Source: Lachnospiraceae bacterium (GTDB taxonomy: Bacteria; Bacillota; Clostridia; Lachnospirales; Lachnospiraceae). Taken from it: a stretch of 64,000 bases of DNA. The stretch's first letter is position 1, and each line of letters starts with the position of its first letter. The position numbers and the translations under genes were made by a program. Shown piece by piece: positions 18,333 to 29,800 of this stretch. The DNA lies in the NCBI GenBank assembly GCA_029068555.1, contig JAIECJ010000094.1, forward strand, positions 1-64,000. The letters run 5' to 3'. The notes beneath the pieces are model-generated. The model worked only from the letters and a program-made list of their open reading frames with translations, was not told the DNA's origin and did no database searches.

Positions 18333-18364
18333 AAACACAGACTTGTATAAGGGTCTGTGTTTTT
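18333..18364 (+). terminator. Intrinsic terminator
   Basis: AAACACAGAC pairs with GTCTGTGTTT around a ten-base loop, followed by TT. It ends the HPr-like gene. Confidence 0.85.
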
Positions 18365-18463
18365 ATTATTTGGAATATTTTGCATAGGAATATACAATTT
18401 TGCAAATTTGTGCTATACTATACCAAATACTGTTAAAATACGATATGGAAGGGAAGGTTTGCA

Positions 18464-18976
18464 TTGGAGTTCGGACGGAGGCCAGGGGAAAACGTGATTA
18501 AGCCTGTGAGAATTGTTGTCAGACCGGCATACCGCGTGGAATGGGATGATGCCATGGCGCTTGCATGGCGCACATTTATGCAGTTTGAGGCGAAAGACTA
18601 TACGCCGGAAGGGGTTGAAAGCTTTCAGGATTTTATAACGGACACCGTTCTGTACAGGATGTTTTTACTGGGAGCTTACCAGCTGTTTGGCGCCTATGAC
18701 AATGGTATAATGGTAGGCATGATCAGTCTGAGAAACGAGACACACATATCCCTGCTTTTTGTGGATAAGAAATATCACAAAATGGGAATCGGGAGAATGC
18801 TGATCGACTATGTGAGCGATTACGTCAGGTCAGAGGAAGGGCACAGCCGGATAACAGTCAACGCTGCGCCTTATGCAGTAGGATTCTACCACCATGTCGG
18901 ATTTGCGGATACAGGCATGGAACAGACCAGGGAAGGGGTGCGGTACACTCCGATGGAACGGAATATCAAAGCATAA
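18464..18976 (+). CDS. GNAT family N-acetyltransferase
   Basis: A 170-residue acetyltransferase. The acetyl-CoA site is KKYHKMGIGRMLIDYV (about 107-122), and the closing segment NAAPYAVGFYHHVGF is typical of small GNATs. The start is TTG 18464 with GGGAAGG six bases upstream; an in-frame GTG at 18494 with AGGGGAA before it is an alternative and would remove ten residues. The HD-GYP gene begins 23 bases after its stop, so the two likely share a transcript with the DUF624 gene. The substrate is unknown. Confidence 0.85.
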   Translation: MEFGRRPGENVIKPVRIVVRPAYRVEWDDAMALAWRTFMQFEAKDYTPEGVESFQDFITDTVLYRMFLLGAYQLFGAYDNGIMVGMISLRNETHISLLFVDKKYHKMGIGRMLIDYVSDYVRSEEGHSRITVNAAPYAVGFYHHVGFADTGMEQTREGVRYTPMERNIKA

Positions 18977-18999
18977 GAGCACAATAATGGAGGATGAAT

Positions 19000-20253
19000 A
19001 TGGCAGTAGAATATATTACAAGTAGAAATATGGCGGATTTGATATATGAAACAATAAGACTGATGAATAAGCCCATAGCACATCACTGTATGCGGGTGAG
19101 CTATATCATGTCCAAAATGTTGGAAACCAAAGGGACATATGAGAAATATGAGATAGCTGATTTTATGGTGCTTGCACTGCTTCACGATATCGGGGCGTTC
19201 AAGACGGATGATGTGCGCAAGCAGCTTACGTTTGAGGCAAAAAATCCGCTGCCGCATACCGTATATGGATATCTTTTCCTAAAGTATCTCTCACCACTTG
19301 ATGAACAGTCCAAGATTGTATTGTACCACCACACAGAATACAGTAAGACAAAGGATATGGACTACAGGTACCGGTTTGAGCTGGAAGTCTTGAAAGTGGC
19401 GGAGATGGCGGATATCTGGCAGCGTTCATTTGGCGTTAAATTTGAACTTTCCCTGATATCAAAGTATTCGGGCACAAGATTTGATCCTGGCGTATGCAGG
19501 CTGCTGGAAGAAGCAGAAGAAAAACATGATATTTTTTCTAAAATCAGAGACCATACATATAGGGAAGAATACAGGCAGAGTCTCGAGTACATACTGCTCT
19601 CTGATGATGAGAAGGAAAAGTACCTCAAGATGCTTATGTACTGTACCGGATTAAAGGATGAGCAGTCTGTCTCAGAGACAGTAGCGACCATGTATGTGTG
19701 CCGCGAGCTCGGCAGACAGCTTAAACTGAGTGAGCTTGACAAGAATGAGGTATATTACGCAGCGCTTCTGCACGATATCGGTATGCTTGCGCTTCCAACA
19801 GAACTTCTGAACGCGCCAAGGGCATTTAGCGATGAGGAGAAAAATCTGATAAAGACACATGTTGAGATTATGGAGAAGACACTTGAAAACAAACTTTCCT
19901 CAAAAATTATAAGCATTGCGGCAGCGCACCACGAACGTTTTGACGGAAACGGATATCCCAAGGCGCTGAAAGCAAGTGTGATGGGGCAGAAGGAAGCAAT
20001 TCTGCAGATATCGGAACATGTCGTGAACTCAATGGAGTCAAAACCATACAGGGCAGCACATACGAAGGAGGAAATCATCAATGATCTCAATAACGGAATA
20101 ATTTCTGGAAAATATGAGGCAATTGTTGCGGACACATTCCTGAAAAATTACGATGAAATCATGGATAAGGCAAAACAAAAAGCGGAGACGGCGCTGGTAA
20201 CCCACCAGAAGCTGCTGCGAAATTATAATCAGGTATACAAGAGTCTTGTATAG
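19000..20253 (+). CDS. HD-GYP cyclic di-GMP phosphodiesterase
   Basis: A 417-residue soluble protein with two HD-type regions. The N-terminal one keeps LLHDIGAFKTDD (about residues 62-73). The C-terminal one is a full HD-GYP domain: LLHDIGMLALP, a KTHVEI segment and HHERFDGNGYP (H310-H311 onward). HD-GYP enzymes hydrolyse cyclic di-GMP, so this could counter the diguanylate cyclase encoded 8 kb upstream. ATG 19000 is preferred over 18994 because TGGAGG ends at 18993. It is the middle gene of an apparent three-gene operon. Confidence 0.9.
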   Translation: MAVEYITSRNMADLIYETIRLMNKPIAHHCMRVSYIMSKMLETKGTYEKYEIADFMVLALLHDIGAFKTDDVRKQLTFEAKNPLPHTVYGYLFLKYLSPLDEQSKIVLYHHTEYSKTKDMDYRYRFELEVLKVAEMADIWQRSFGVKFELSLISKYSGTRFDPGVCRLLEEAEEKHDIFSKIRDHTYREEYRQSLEYILLSDDEKEKYLKMLMYCTGLKDEQSVSETVATMYVCRELGRQLKLSELDKNEVYYAALLHDIGMLALPTELLNAPRAFSDEEKNLIKTHVEIMEKTLENKLSSKIISIAAAHHERFDGNGYPKALKASVMGQKEAILQISEHVVNSMESKPYRAAHTKEEIINDLNNGIISGKYEAIVADTFLKNYDEIMDKAKQKAETALVTHQKLLRNYNQVYKSLV

Positions 20254-20272
20254 GGATAAGGAGAGCTGGATA

Positions 20273-21064
20273 ATGTTTAAACTTGACAGTCCGTTGATGA
20301 ATTTTTTGAACAAGGTTGCGGATATCATGATACTGAATGTGATGTTCATGATTTTCAGCATTCCTGTTTTTACGATAGGCGCTTCTTTTTCAGCGGCATA
20401 TTATATGGGATTTAAAATGGTGAAGAATGAAGAAACTTATATTGTGAAGGGCTTTTGGAAGGCGTTCAGGGAGAACTTTAAGCAGGCGACTGCAATATGG
20501 CTGATTGTACTTGTAATACTTGGTGTCCTGATGGTAGATTACCGCATCATAGCCTATTCGGGTATTGAGTTTGCCCAGTGGATACAGATTGCCGTGGTGA
20601 CCGTGACAGTGGTGCTTTTCATGGGACTGGTGTTTATCTTTCCGTTGCAGGCGCGGTTTGTAAACCCGGTTAAAAATACGATAAAAAACGCATTCTTAAT
20701 GGCACTGTCGCATCTCCCCACAGCGTTACTGCTGGTTGCGATTTATGCATTGCCGGTCGTGGTGTTTTATTTTGTGCCGCAGATACTGCCGGTGCTTATA
20801 CTGATGGCATTTGGCGTGGTGATATATGTTAAATCTTTCCTTCTTTTGCGGGTATTCAAAAAGTATGAGGACGCACTTGTGGACAGGAGTCAGGAAGCAG
20901 ATACGGACAAGGAGGCAGATGATGGTATATTTGCCGAAAGTGACCGTATGGAGCGGGGAGAATATGGCATTGTTGCCGAAAAGACAGTTCCCGATAAAGT
21001 ATATCAAAATGGCAGGTTTGTTGAAATGACCGAAAATCACGACGATAATGAACGTGAAGAGTAG
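20273..21064 (+). CDS. DUF624 (YesL-like) membrane protein
   Basis: A 263-residue membrane protein with about five hydrophobic helices and the YesL-family opening (DIMILNVMFMIFSIPVFTIGAS). The last 65 residues are acidic and polar, longer than usual, and probably cytoplasmic. DUF624 proteins are typically found beside carbohydrate ABC transporters and their regulators; function is not established. AAGGAGAG precedes ATG 20273, and the HD-GYP stop is 19 bases upstream. The sugar ATPase lies 260 bases downstream. Confidence 0.82.
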   Translation: MFKLDSPLMNFLNKVADIMILNVMFMIFSIPVFTIGASFSAAYYMGFKMVKNEETYIVKGFWKAFRENFKQATAIWLIVLVILGVLMVDYRIIAYSGIEFAQWIQIAVVTVTVVLFMGLVFIFPLQARFVNPVKNTIKNAFLMALSHLPTALLLVAIYALPVVVFYFVPQILPVLILMAFGVVIYVKSFLLLRVFKKYEDALVDRSQEADTDKEADDGIFAESDRMERGEYGIVAEKTVPDKVYQNGRFVEMTENHDDNEREE

Positions 21065-21320
21065 GAAAATGTATATCAGTTGGTTAAGTTGTATAAAATT
21101 ACTTTGTTTAGTTAGTCAAATTGCTTACTGTGCATGGGAAAATCTGGTATAGATTATGCGTGGTAAGCAATTGTTACATAAGCCTATAAAAAACTTTGTG
21201 GATTTATGGCATAGCATTTTAACGGATTTTATTTTATACTTATAACATGAAAAACAACTTGTTGAAAGGATGTCTTACACTTTCAACGTAAAAAAATCTA
21301 TAATTCGGGAGGCATTTAAA

Positions 21321-22433
21321 ATGGCAAGTTTATCTTTAAAAAACGTATGCAAAGTTTACCCTAACGGATTCGAGGCCGTTAAGAACTTTAACCTTGAGAT
21401 CGCTGACAAGGAGTTCATTATTTTCGTTGGACCTTCAGGATGTGGTAAGTCAACTACACTTCGTATGATTGCTGGTCTTGAGGATATTTCTTCCGGCGAG
21501 TTAAAGATTGGCGACAGGCTTGTAAACGACGTTGAGCCTAAGGACAGAGATATTGCGATGGTATTCCAGAATTACGCTCTGTATCCGCATATGTCAGTAT
21601 ATGACAATATGGCTTTTGGTCTTAAATTAAGAAAAGTTCCTAAGAATGAAATTGATAAGATGGTTAAGGAAGCGGCTAAGATTCTTGACCTGACAGCACT
21701 CCTTGACAGAAAGCCGAAGGCTTTGTCAGGTGGTCAGAGACAGCGTGTTGCCATGGGACGTGCTATCGTTCGTAATCCTAAGGTATTCCTTATGGATGAG
21801 CCTCTTTCAAACTTGGACGCTAAGCTCCGTGTACAGATGCGTATTGAGATTGCAAAGCTTCACCAGAGACTTGGAACAACCATCATTTATGTTACACATG
21901 ACCAGACAGAGGCTATGACACTTGGTACACGTATCGTAGTTATGAAGGATGGTATTGTACAGCAGGTAGATACACCGCAGAACTTATATGAGAAGCCACA
22001 GAACTTGTTCGTAGCAGGATTCATGGGTTCACCGCAGATGAACTTCATTGACGCTACTGTAGAAATAAAAGGTGACACAGCATGCTTAAAGGTTGCAGGG
22101 CTTTCCATTCCGCTTCCTCCCGCTAAATCAAAGAAGCTTATTGAAGGCGGATACGGCGGAAAGACAGTGACATTTGGTATCAGACCAGAAGATATCTATG
22201 ATTCACAGATGATGGTAGAAGCGAAGTCTGAGAGTACATTTGAGACAACAATCCGTGTATACGAGTTGCTTGGTGCAGAAGTATTCCTGTATGCTGATCT
22301 GGCAGAGTTCCCTATCACAGCGAGGGTTGATCCCAGAACGACTGCTAGACCTGGCGATAAGGTTAAGTTTGCTATCGACATCGAGAAGATTCACGTATTC
22401 GATAAGGAAACAGAGAAGATTATTACAAATTAG
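21321..22433 (+). CDS. ugpC: Sugar ABC transporter ATPase (UgpC/MsmX type)
   Basis: A 370-residue CUT1-family ATPase that drives carbohydrate uptake. Walker A GPSGCGKST (37-45), Q-loop, signature LSGGQRQRVAMGRA, Walker B VFLMDEPLSNLD and the switch histidine in YVTHDQTEAMTL are all present, followed by the C-terminal TOBE/MalK-type regulatory region with GIRPEDI. No permease or binding-protein genes are adjacent. In Firmicutes such orphan ATPases (MsmX) serve several sugar importers, which I infer here. GGGAGG precedes ATG 21321. Codons look more optimised than in neighbouring genes, consistent with high expression. Confidence 0.93.
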   Translation: MASLSLKNVCKVYPNGFEAVKNFNLEIADKEFIIFVGPSGCGKSTTLRMIAGLEDISSGELKIGDRLVNDVEPKDRDIAMVFQNYALYPHMSVYDNMAFGLKLRKVPKNEIDKMVKEAAKILDLTALLDRKPKALSGGQRQRVAMGRAIVRNPKVFLMDEPLSNLDAKLRVQMRIEIAKLHQRLGTTIIYVTHDQTEAMTLGTRIVVMKDGIVQQVDTPQNLYEKPQNLFVAGFMGSPQMNFIDATVEIKGDTACLKVAGLSIPLPPAKSKKLIEGGYGGKTVTFGIRPEDIYDSQMMVEAKSESTFETTIRVYELLGAEVFLYADLAEFPITARVDPRTTARPGDKVKFAIDIEKIHVFDKETEKIITN

Positions 22434-22465
22434 TAATAGTCCTGGTTATATTTTTCATGAAAGAT

Positions 22466-22496
22466 ACCCGGGTGAAGAAATTCACTCGGGTTTTAT
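22466..22496 (+). terminator. Intrinsic terminator
   Basis: ACCCGGGTGAA pairs with TTCACTCGGGT around a short loop and is followed by TTTATC, ending the sugar ATPase gene. Confidence 0.85.
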
Positions 22497-22528
22497 CATC
22501 ATAATCATCATGGAATAGCGAAATTCCT

Positions 22529-22581
22529 GCGAATTTGTGCAAAGGCACAAATTTGCCGTGTGAAATCAATGGATTTCACAC
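22529..22581 (+). repeat. Twin hairpins upstream of the CdaR-like gene
   Basis: Two adjacent hairpins. GCGAATTTGTGC/GCACAAATTTGC has loop AAAG (22529-22556, one mismatch). GTGTGAAATC/GATTTCACAC has loop AATG (22558-22581). Neither has a T-run. They lie in the leader of the next gene, ending 33 bases before its start. Confidence 0.7.
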
Positions 22582-22614
22582 TATATACTTCGAAATGGAG
22601 GAGAGCGTTAGCAA

Positions 22615-23700
22615 ATGATTTCAAATCAGGTAATTCAGACGAGCATAGATGAGTTGAAAGTCATAACAAAAATTGATTTGTGTGTAATTGACATGGAGGG
22701 GCTTACAGTTGCCTCCACCTTTGACAGTAAGGACATATCACAGGAGCTTGTACGCAATTTTATTGATTCGCCTGCTGACAGCCAGATTATAGGCGGGTAT
22801 CACATGCTGAAAATTCTTGAGGACGGCGATGTGCTTTATGTGTTGATTGCAAAGGGCGCCGGAGCGGATGCGTATATGATTGGGAAGGTAGCAGTCAGCC
22901 AGATTCAGAATCTTGTGATTGCCTATAAGGAGCATTTTGACAAGAATAATTTTTTTCAGAACCTGCTGCTTGATAACCTGCTGCTTGTCGATATTTACAA
23001 TCGCGCCAAAAAGCTCCACATCGAATCGGAAGTTCCGCGAGTTGTATATCTTGTCGAAGCACAAAATGACAAGGACAATATTTCGATGGAAATGCTGAAA
23101 AATATCTTTGGTGAGCAGCCTGGTTTCTATCTGACGGCAGTTGAGCAGAAAAATATTATTCTCATAAAAGATGTAAGTTCTTTAGAGGCTTATGACGAGG
23201 TTGAACAGACTGCGCAGGTAATTGTGGACATGCTTGGCTCCGAGGCGATGCTGATCGCTAAAGTATCGTATGGTACAATTGTCGGGGAGCTTAAGGAAGT
23301 TTCGAAATCCTACAAGGAAGCGAAGATGGCGCGTGATGTCGGCATGATATTTTATATGGAGAAGTCCATTGTGGCATACAATACACTTGGGATTGGACGA
23401 CTGATATACCAGCTTCCGATTAACCTGTGCCGTATCTTTATGAAAGAAATTTTTGGCGATAACATTCCGGATGACCTGGATGATGAGATACTTACAACCG
23501 TTCAGAAATTTTTTGACAATAACCTGAATGTGTCAGAGACCTCAAGGCAGCTTTATGTGCACAGGAATACATTAGTATACAGGATAGAGAAGCTGCACCA
23601 GTCGACTGGACTTGACATCAGGAAATTTGATGATGCCCTGACTTTCAAGATTGCACTGATGGTCGTAAATTATATGAAATATATTGATTCACTTGAATAA
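22615..23700 (+). CDS. CdaR/PucR-type transcriptional regulator
   Basis: A 361-residue regulator. The N-terminal 130 residues resemble the sugar-diacid sensor region of CdaR (VIDMEGLTVASTF). The C-terminus is the PucR-type helix-turn-helix: FFDNNLNVSETSRQLYVHRN followed by TLVYRIEKLH. Such proteins activate sugar-acid or purine catabolic genes. ATG 22615 is preceded by GGAGGAG. It is a monocistronic unit between two terminators, next to the GH43 gene on the other strand, which it might control; that is a guess from position. Confidence 0.82.
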   Translation: MISNQVIQTSIDELKVITKIDLCVIDMEGLTVASTFDSKDISQELVRNFIDSPADSQIIGGYHMLKILEDGDVLYVLIAKGAGADAYMIGKVAVSQIQNLVIAYKEHFDKNNFFQNLLLDNLLLVDIYNRAKKLHIESEVPRVVYLVEAQNDKDNISMEMLKNIFGEQPGFYLTAVEQKNIILIKDVSSLEAYDEVEQTAQVIVDMLGSEAMLIAKVSYGTIVGELKEVSKSYKEAKMARDVGMIFYMEKSIVAYNTLGIGRLIYQLPINLCRIFMKEIFGDNIPDDLDDEILTTVQKFFDNNLNVSETSRQLYVHRNTLVYRIEKLHQSTGLDIRKFDDALTFKIALMVVNYMKYIDSLE

Positions 23701-23709
23701 TTCAATAAG

Positions 23710-23741
23710 AGAGCTGGCGCTAATGAGTGCCAGCTCTTTTT
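23710..23741 (+). terminator. Intrinsic terminator
   Basis: AGAGCTGGC pairs with GCCAGCTCT, followed by TTTTT, directly after the CdaR-like gene. Confidence 0.88.
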
Positions 23742-23829
23742 GCGCGCAGCCCCATGCAGAGGAAATGTGCCGCTAAGGCGGCGCATGGAGCGCGCGGCGA
23801 GTAGGGAAGATAAATCTTCTCTACTCGAT
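23742..23829 (+). repeat. Structured intergenic repeat C, copy 2
   Basis: This matches 8994-9079. GCCGC/GCGGC forms an inner hairpin, CCATG/CATGG with GCGCGC arms can form an outer stem, and CGAGTAG-G-GAAGA pairs with TCTTC-T-CTACTCG (23798-23827). It starts directly after a terminator T-run, as copy 1 does. Confidence 0.68.
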
Positions 23830-23839
23830 TAAAATCTTT

Positions 23840-26800
23840 TTATAGTGTCCGCTTCATCCATTTAGGAAGAATCTTGAACTTTACTGATTTACTGCCGCCA
23901 TATTCCCCAATACCCCGAATGGTTATTGTAGCGTTTCCTTTTCTGGTATTGTTGTTGAAGCTTTCGATGATAAAGTCCTCTCCTGGTGTTAGTGTGACTT
24001 TGTTATTGCCGCTTCCGATCGTTACTTCCAGTTTATCTGGTGTCGGACATATCGGGTTTTCATTTGCATAATAGTAAGTGCCGTTCACTTTTATTTTTGC
24101 TGATGAAACCAACGTCTTTTTAATCTGGATCGTTACGCTCCTTGTTTCGGTATAATTTTTCTTACCTGTTAAGAGCGCTTCGGCCGTTCCGCACTGGGTA
24201 TCTTCTCCAGCTTCGTTCTTGAACATGGTTATGTTTTCAATTGCGCCTACAGTATATTCTCCTGAAGTTAACTTCACGCCATTATCATATACTGTGAGTT
24301 TTGCCTTGTATCTTCCGTTTGCAGCAAATTTCAGATCCTCAGCGATAACCATAATGGAAGTATCTGAAATATCTTTTGGTGTGATTTCAAAAGCAAGCAC
24401 ATTCTTCAGATCGCCAGTATAGTTTCCGATTCCCTTTATTGTAACCTTTCCATTAACGCCTGCCGCCTTGTTGCCGCTGTAGATCACCTTGTAGTCCTTA
24501 TCCGGCTCAAGAATGGTTTCTTTATAAGTCACTGTGACTGCCGGCTTTGCTCCGCTCTTATCCTGTGTAACTTTTAACGGCTGTGTCGTTTCCGCGAATG
24601 CTGCCGTTACATCTCCGGCTGCCTGTTTCAGGTTAATCTTTCCTATCGTAAAGGTCTTTTTCACCGTTCCGCTAAAAGCACCTTTGCCCGTGATTGTCAT
24701 GGCTGCTTTTCCTGCATTTTCATTGTCAGTATAAGCAATGTCGTAATCCGTACCCAACTGAAGGATTTTCTCCTCCGCTTTACCTTTATTCAGGATCAGT
24801 TTTACGTCCTGTATTACAGCTTCACCCGTATAAGGAATTGAAGACTGAAATCCGTCGATAGCTGCTTTATTAATTGCTGTGCCGTTGATTATGAAGTTTA
24901 TAGTTTTACTGCCGTAATAATTACTATCTGCCTTAGCCGTTAAGGTAACTGAGGCTGTACCTGCATTTGTGTTATTACTGTATTCAATGGCAAAGATATC
25001 GCTCAATTGTTGTCCGTCAGGCACAACACTCTTGCCCTTATGCGTTACGTCGATAGTTGTTGTCAAAGGCTCTCCGCTGTAATTTTGTGCCGCTGCTTTG
25101 AACTTAAGGGCACTCGTCAAAATCTTATCTGTCACAACAATATCGTAACTTAATGCTCCTGCGAAGCTGCTGGAATCCTTTGTGTTAATGACTATTTGAT
25201 AGGTTCCTGCTTCTGTCAGGTTTTCTACTGTTTCGTCCCCTTTCTTATAAGTAATTGTATACTCTTTTGCCGGAATAGTCATTTTACCATATTTCAAGCT
25301 TATTTTTTGAATCTGTCCGACTACTGCTTTTTGCTTATTATATTTTACATTTATTTCAGGCTTATAATTGATCGTAACATTTTCTTTGGTAAGCTGTCTT
25401 TGCCTGATATTGAAGTCAATGGAAAATTTGCTTGCCTTTTCATAATTACCACATGGCGTAATCAAAACTTTTGCCGGTTTATCTTTGGTGCTGACTTTTT
25501 TGTTGTCAGAATAGCTGACTTTGTAATCTACCTGCTCCTTCAGCTTCTTCGTACCGTCATAAACAGTAACCGCAGGCTTTATTGCCGTACCTGTGTACTG
25601 CTGGTCGTTAATTCGCTCTACCCAGATACCCGTCTTAGTTGGCGTTGTAGTGCCGTTTTCATCTTTTCCGGGTTCTTCGCAGTAGTAATAGTAACTTCCA
25701 TACAGTGCAATGTCTTCTGAAACAACATCGTCAAAGTGATATAATGTTGTTTTTTCTTCGTTTGCATACCAGATAATTCCGTATTTTCCGTTTGCGTCTT
25801 CTTCTTCAAATACGGGTTTTTCCAGTTTGCTATTTTTTTCCAGTATCTTTACTTCGACGGTTCCGTCCGGATAGTGTAAGGTTGCAGTTACCTTATTGTC
25901 ATTACCGCCCTGGTTATAATTTTTGCTTCCATACAGCGCTATGTCATCTGAGACAATGGTATCAAAATCATATAATACTGTTTTCGCCTCATCTGCATAC
26001 CAGTCAATCTGATATGTGCCGTTTTCATCTACACCTTCAAATTCCGGTTTTGTCAATTTGGTATTTTTATCCAGCGTTTTTGTTGTGATTGTTCCGTCCG
26101 GATAATGTAATGTTACTGTTACCTGATTATCATCCTCACTCGGATTATAATTTTTACTTCCGTACAGATCCATGTTCTCTGAGACAATGGTATCAAAGTC
26201 GTACAATGCTGTTTTCGCCTCATCCGTATACCAGTCAATCTGATAGGTTCCGTTTTCATCCTCACCTGTATATGCAGGTTTTGTCAGCCGGGTATTCTTC
26301 TTTAGCATTTCTGTTGCGGTTGTCCCGTCCGGATAGTGTAAGGTCACAGTAACTTTCTTGTTATCTTCCTCAACATCGGTATATTCTTTAGAATAGTAAC
26401 CCCTAACCGAGGCATCTTTTAATGTACATTTTTCCATGCCCCAGAAGCAGTTTTCGTTCATGGTAACGCCCCATGAAAATTTTTGGCAGACAGAGATAAA
26501 ATCCAACATATCCCGATAGGATGCCGCACCGCTTTTGACCCATTCTACCTTTTCCCCATCAATCTCCATAACGACTTCAAAGGCAGAAATACGGATATAG
26601 TAATGATGCGTCTGTGCTCTGTCTAATTTTGTCACAGGTATTTCGATATTGGCACTATTTAAATCATTGGGGTTGTTAATATCCAGCCATTTATTATCCG
26701 CACTTTCTGTTTCATTATAGCAGATGTACGGAGCAGTCTGAATACTTACACGCCCTCCAGCTGCTCCTTCTGACGGCTGGTAGAAAGCGAGTAGTCCGTC

Positions 26801-29800
26801 CCATCCGTTCATCGCAGCGTTTTCGGCAAAGTTTACATTGAAGTCAAGCACTACTTCCTCTAACTTTTTCCCGTACAGCGGATTGTCCATAACAGTCGGC
26901 GCTGTTGCCAGTTCGACTTTTTCCTGGCAGTCGGATTTGTATTCATTACTGCTGATGCTGATATTCTTTACAGTGGAGAGCTCGCTTCCCCAGAAAGATG
27001 CCGTTTGATTACCGACACCCCATGAAAACTTATCGCATTTTCCGACATAATCAAGCAGTTCTGTGAAATCCGCATTGCCCGACAAGGTGTTCTCATCTGC
27101 GTCCACCACAAGCGCTCCGTCTAAGTAAATTCTGCACGCGGTCTTCTTTATGATAATTTTAACATTATATTCCTGGCCAAACTTCATATCTTTTGCAAGA
27201 TTATTTTTTTCAGGATGATTAATGTCAAGAAAAACATTTGGCTCCAGCAGCATTTCATTCAGACAGATATATGGATTGGTCTGGAAAGAAACCCTTCCTG
27301 TTGTCCCAGAGTTATAGAAAGCAAAAATTCCGTCATATCCTGTTTTGTATCCGCCCTCTGTAAATGTAATGTCATAATCTACGACCAAGGTATCCAGATT
27401 CTTGCCGTAGAACGGATTATCTATCAGTTCGATCTGTGCAGCATCGGTTATCTCCAGAAGCTCTTTTTTCAACACTACATTTGCTGTTGCCGGTAGTTTT
27501 ACAATGACCTTGAAGGCTGCTGTCTTTGTTACACTGCCTTTTGTCACCGTAGCTGTTAATGTTACTTCCGTTTCTTTGTCTGGCTGGGTAACTTTTCCGT
27601 CTGCTGCAATAATATCTGGGTGGGAGCTTGTCCATTGGATTGCCGCTCCAAAACTGCCCGCAGTCGGCAGGGTGATGTCTTTCATGGTTGAAGCGGGAAT
27701 CTGTTTTTCTAATGCCGCAATAACACTGTCTACAGTGGTCTCGTCATCCGACAAGTTAACATAAAACTTCATGTTAGAAATGACAGCTTTTGCCAATCTG
27801 TCATCCCACCATGCACCATATCCCATGCATAAGGTAGGTGCAGAGGATTGCAGCCATGTCAGAACATTCGTAAAGTCCTGGAGGTCACCTGCGCCGTTTG
27901 GTGTATCCAAGATTGTCTGATCATATGCCAGCTTGTCATCTACGAGAACCTCAAAACCTGCAGCGGTTAAGTTTATGGTGACATGTGCTGTCTCCTTGCC
28001 GCTTTCTGCAATTGCATCACCGATATAATCTTTCACAAGATTATAATTATTCAGATTGGCGTCATAGTAACCGCCCAGTGCATTATAGCCCAAGTAAGAA
28101 CCCTGTGTAAAGTACAGCTTTCCTGATTGATTGCCGTTAAAAGCAAATAAAGCGCCAAGCGCATCTACAGTGCCGTTATGCTTTACGTCAAACGCTATGC
28201 TGACGCCGCCGGACAGCTCCAGTCCGGTTGTATTTGTTTTATAGAACGGATTCTTCATCGACGGTTTTGACTGATCCGGAAGAGTGAGCGCATTGTCCGT
28301 ATAGGCTTCCCCTACCAGATATTTACCGTCTGTCAGACTGTTTTTGCTTGCTATTTTAATGGTATATTCTTTCTGATAATAGTAATCACCACTTACCATT
28401 GTCATGGTAAAGGTCACATCTGTATCATTCTCTGGCAATTCGGATATTGTACCATCATCTGTAACCAGACTTTTGTCGGCGGATTTCCAGTACAGGTGGA
28501 CTCCTTCACTTCCCTCGGACGGAAGCTCGAAGCTGCCATATACTTTCTCAGGTACTGTATAAGTGGGATTGACAACATTATCTGCAATGACTGCTTTGCC
28601 GCCTAATTTTTTGGCACCCCAGAGGGTAATACCTGTCTGCTCGTCCACACCTGTAAAGCACATTGTTTTGATTCCGGCAGAGTCTTTTGTTACTTCGGCA
28701 AAAACACCCGAGTAAGCATGATTGTTAATAGTAAGCGTTGCATAAGCTTTCCCGTTCTCTAACGCCCATGTACCCGTATCCTGTCCATCCTTTGTAATTT
28801 TGCCATCCGGAGTCAGCACATAAGTTACAATCTCCGAAAGGGGACCAGTATAATTTTCGTGCAAAGCGCCACTGTTCGCGTCATAACCGCGGGAATAGTC
28901 GCCGACAATAATCTCATATTCCCCTGCAACGCCCGTTGGCTCTGCGTCATAATCCAATTTTTCATCATTTGCAAAGGCAAATGGGGATGCGAGGATCCAT
29001 CCGTTTTTATTCTGGAATAATTCATGCACGCGGAGTTCGTGTGAGGCTGTGCCATCATTAAATTTTGTGTGATAAATAACATATGCCCTGCCATTGTCTG
29101 CGATAGCAGAGTTATGCCCCTGTGCAACTTCACCCTTTGACATATGGTCCCACTGATAATAAGTCATCAGGCGCATTCCCCTTGTGTCAATTTGCTTAAC
29201 ATCCTGTGCATAATCCGCTATGAAATTCGGATGAAACTCGTCAAAAACCGCACTGGTTCCTTTGGTATCCACATAAGGTCCATCTGGATTTTCGGAACGG
29301 AATATTCTCATGGAATACCCACCGTTTGGCGCATAAAATCCGTAAGACATGAATAGATAGTAATAATTCCCGATTTTCTCTATGTAAGGACCTTCGCCTG
29401 AAACATAATAACCACCTGCAATCTTCCTGCCGAAATAAGGATCGCAGGTAACCCCCTGTTTTTTGTCGTCATAATCGCTTCCATAAGATACAGTATAATC
29501 TCTAAGTCCGGTAGTTTCGTCCAGCTCCAGTGCATATATACCGCCCGACCAGGAACCGTAAATCATCCAGAGATTATCGTTATCATCATAAAATACGGCA
29601 GGGTCGATGGCGTGAGGCCAGAAATCCGCCCACTTATTCTCGGTTATATCAGTAATCTTTCCGCTTTCATTTATAGTTGCGCCTGAAATTTTTTTATATC
29701 GTTCGGGCAATTCGGCGTTCTCTCCGATTATATACTTCAAATCGGTATTCTTATAGTTTATGGGTGTATTTTCCTGTGCGCTAAATCCTGAATACACAAC

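Noticed and set aside
25196..25720. 174-codon plus-strand frame inside the GH43 gene
   Set aside because: Shadow of the repeat region on the minus strand, with no independent start signals.
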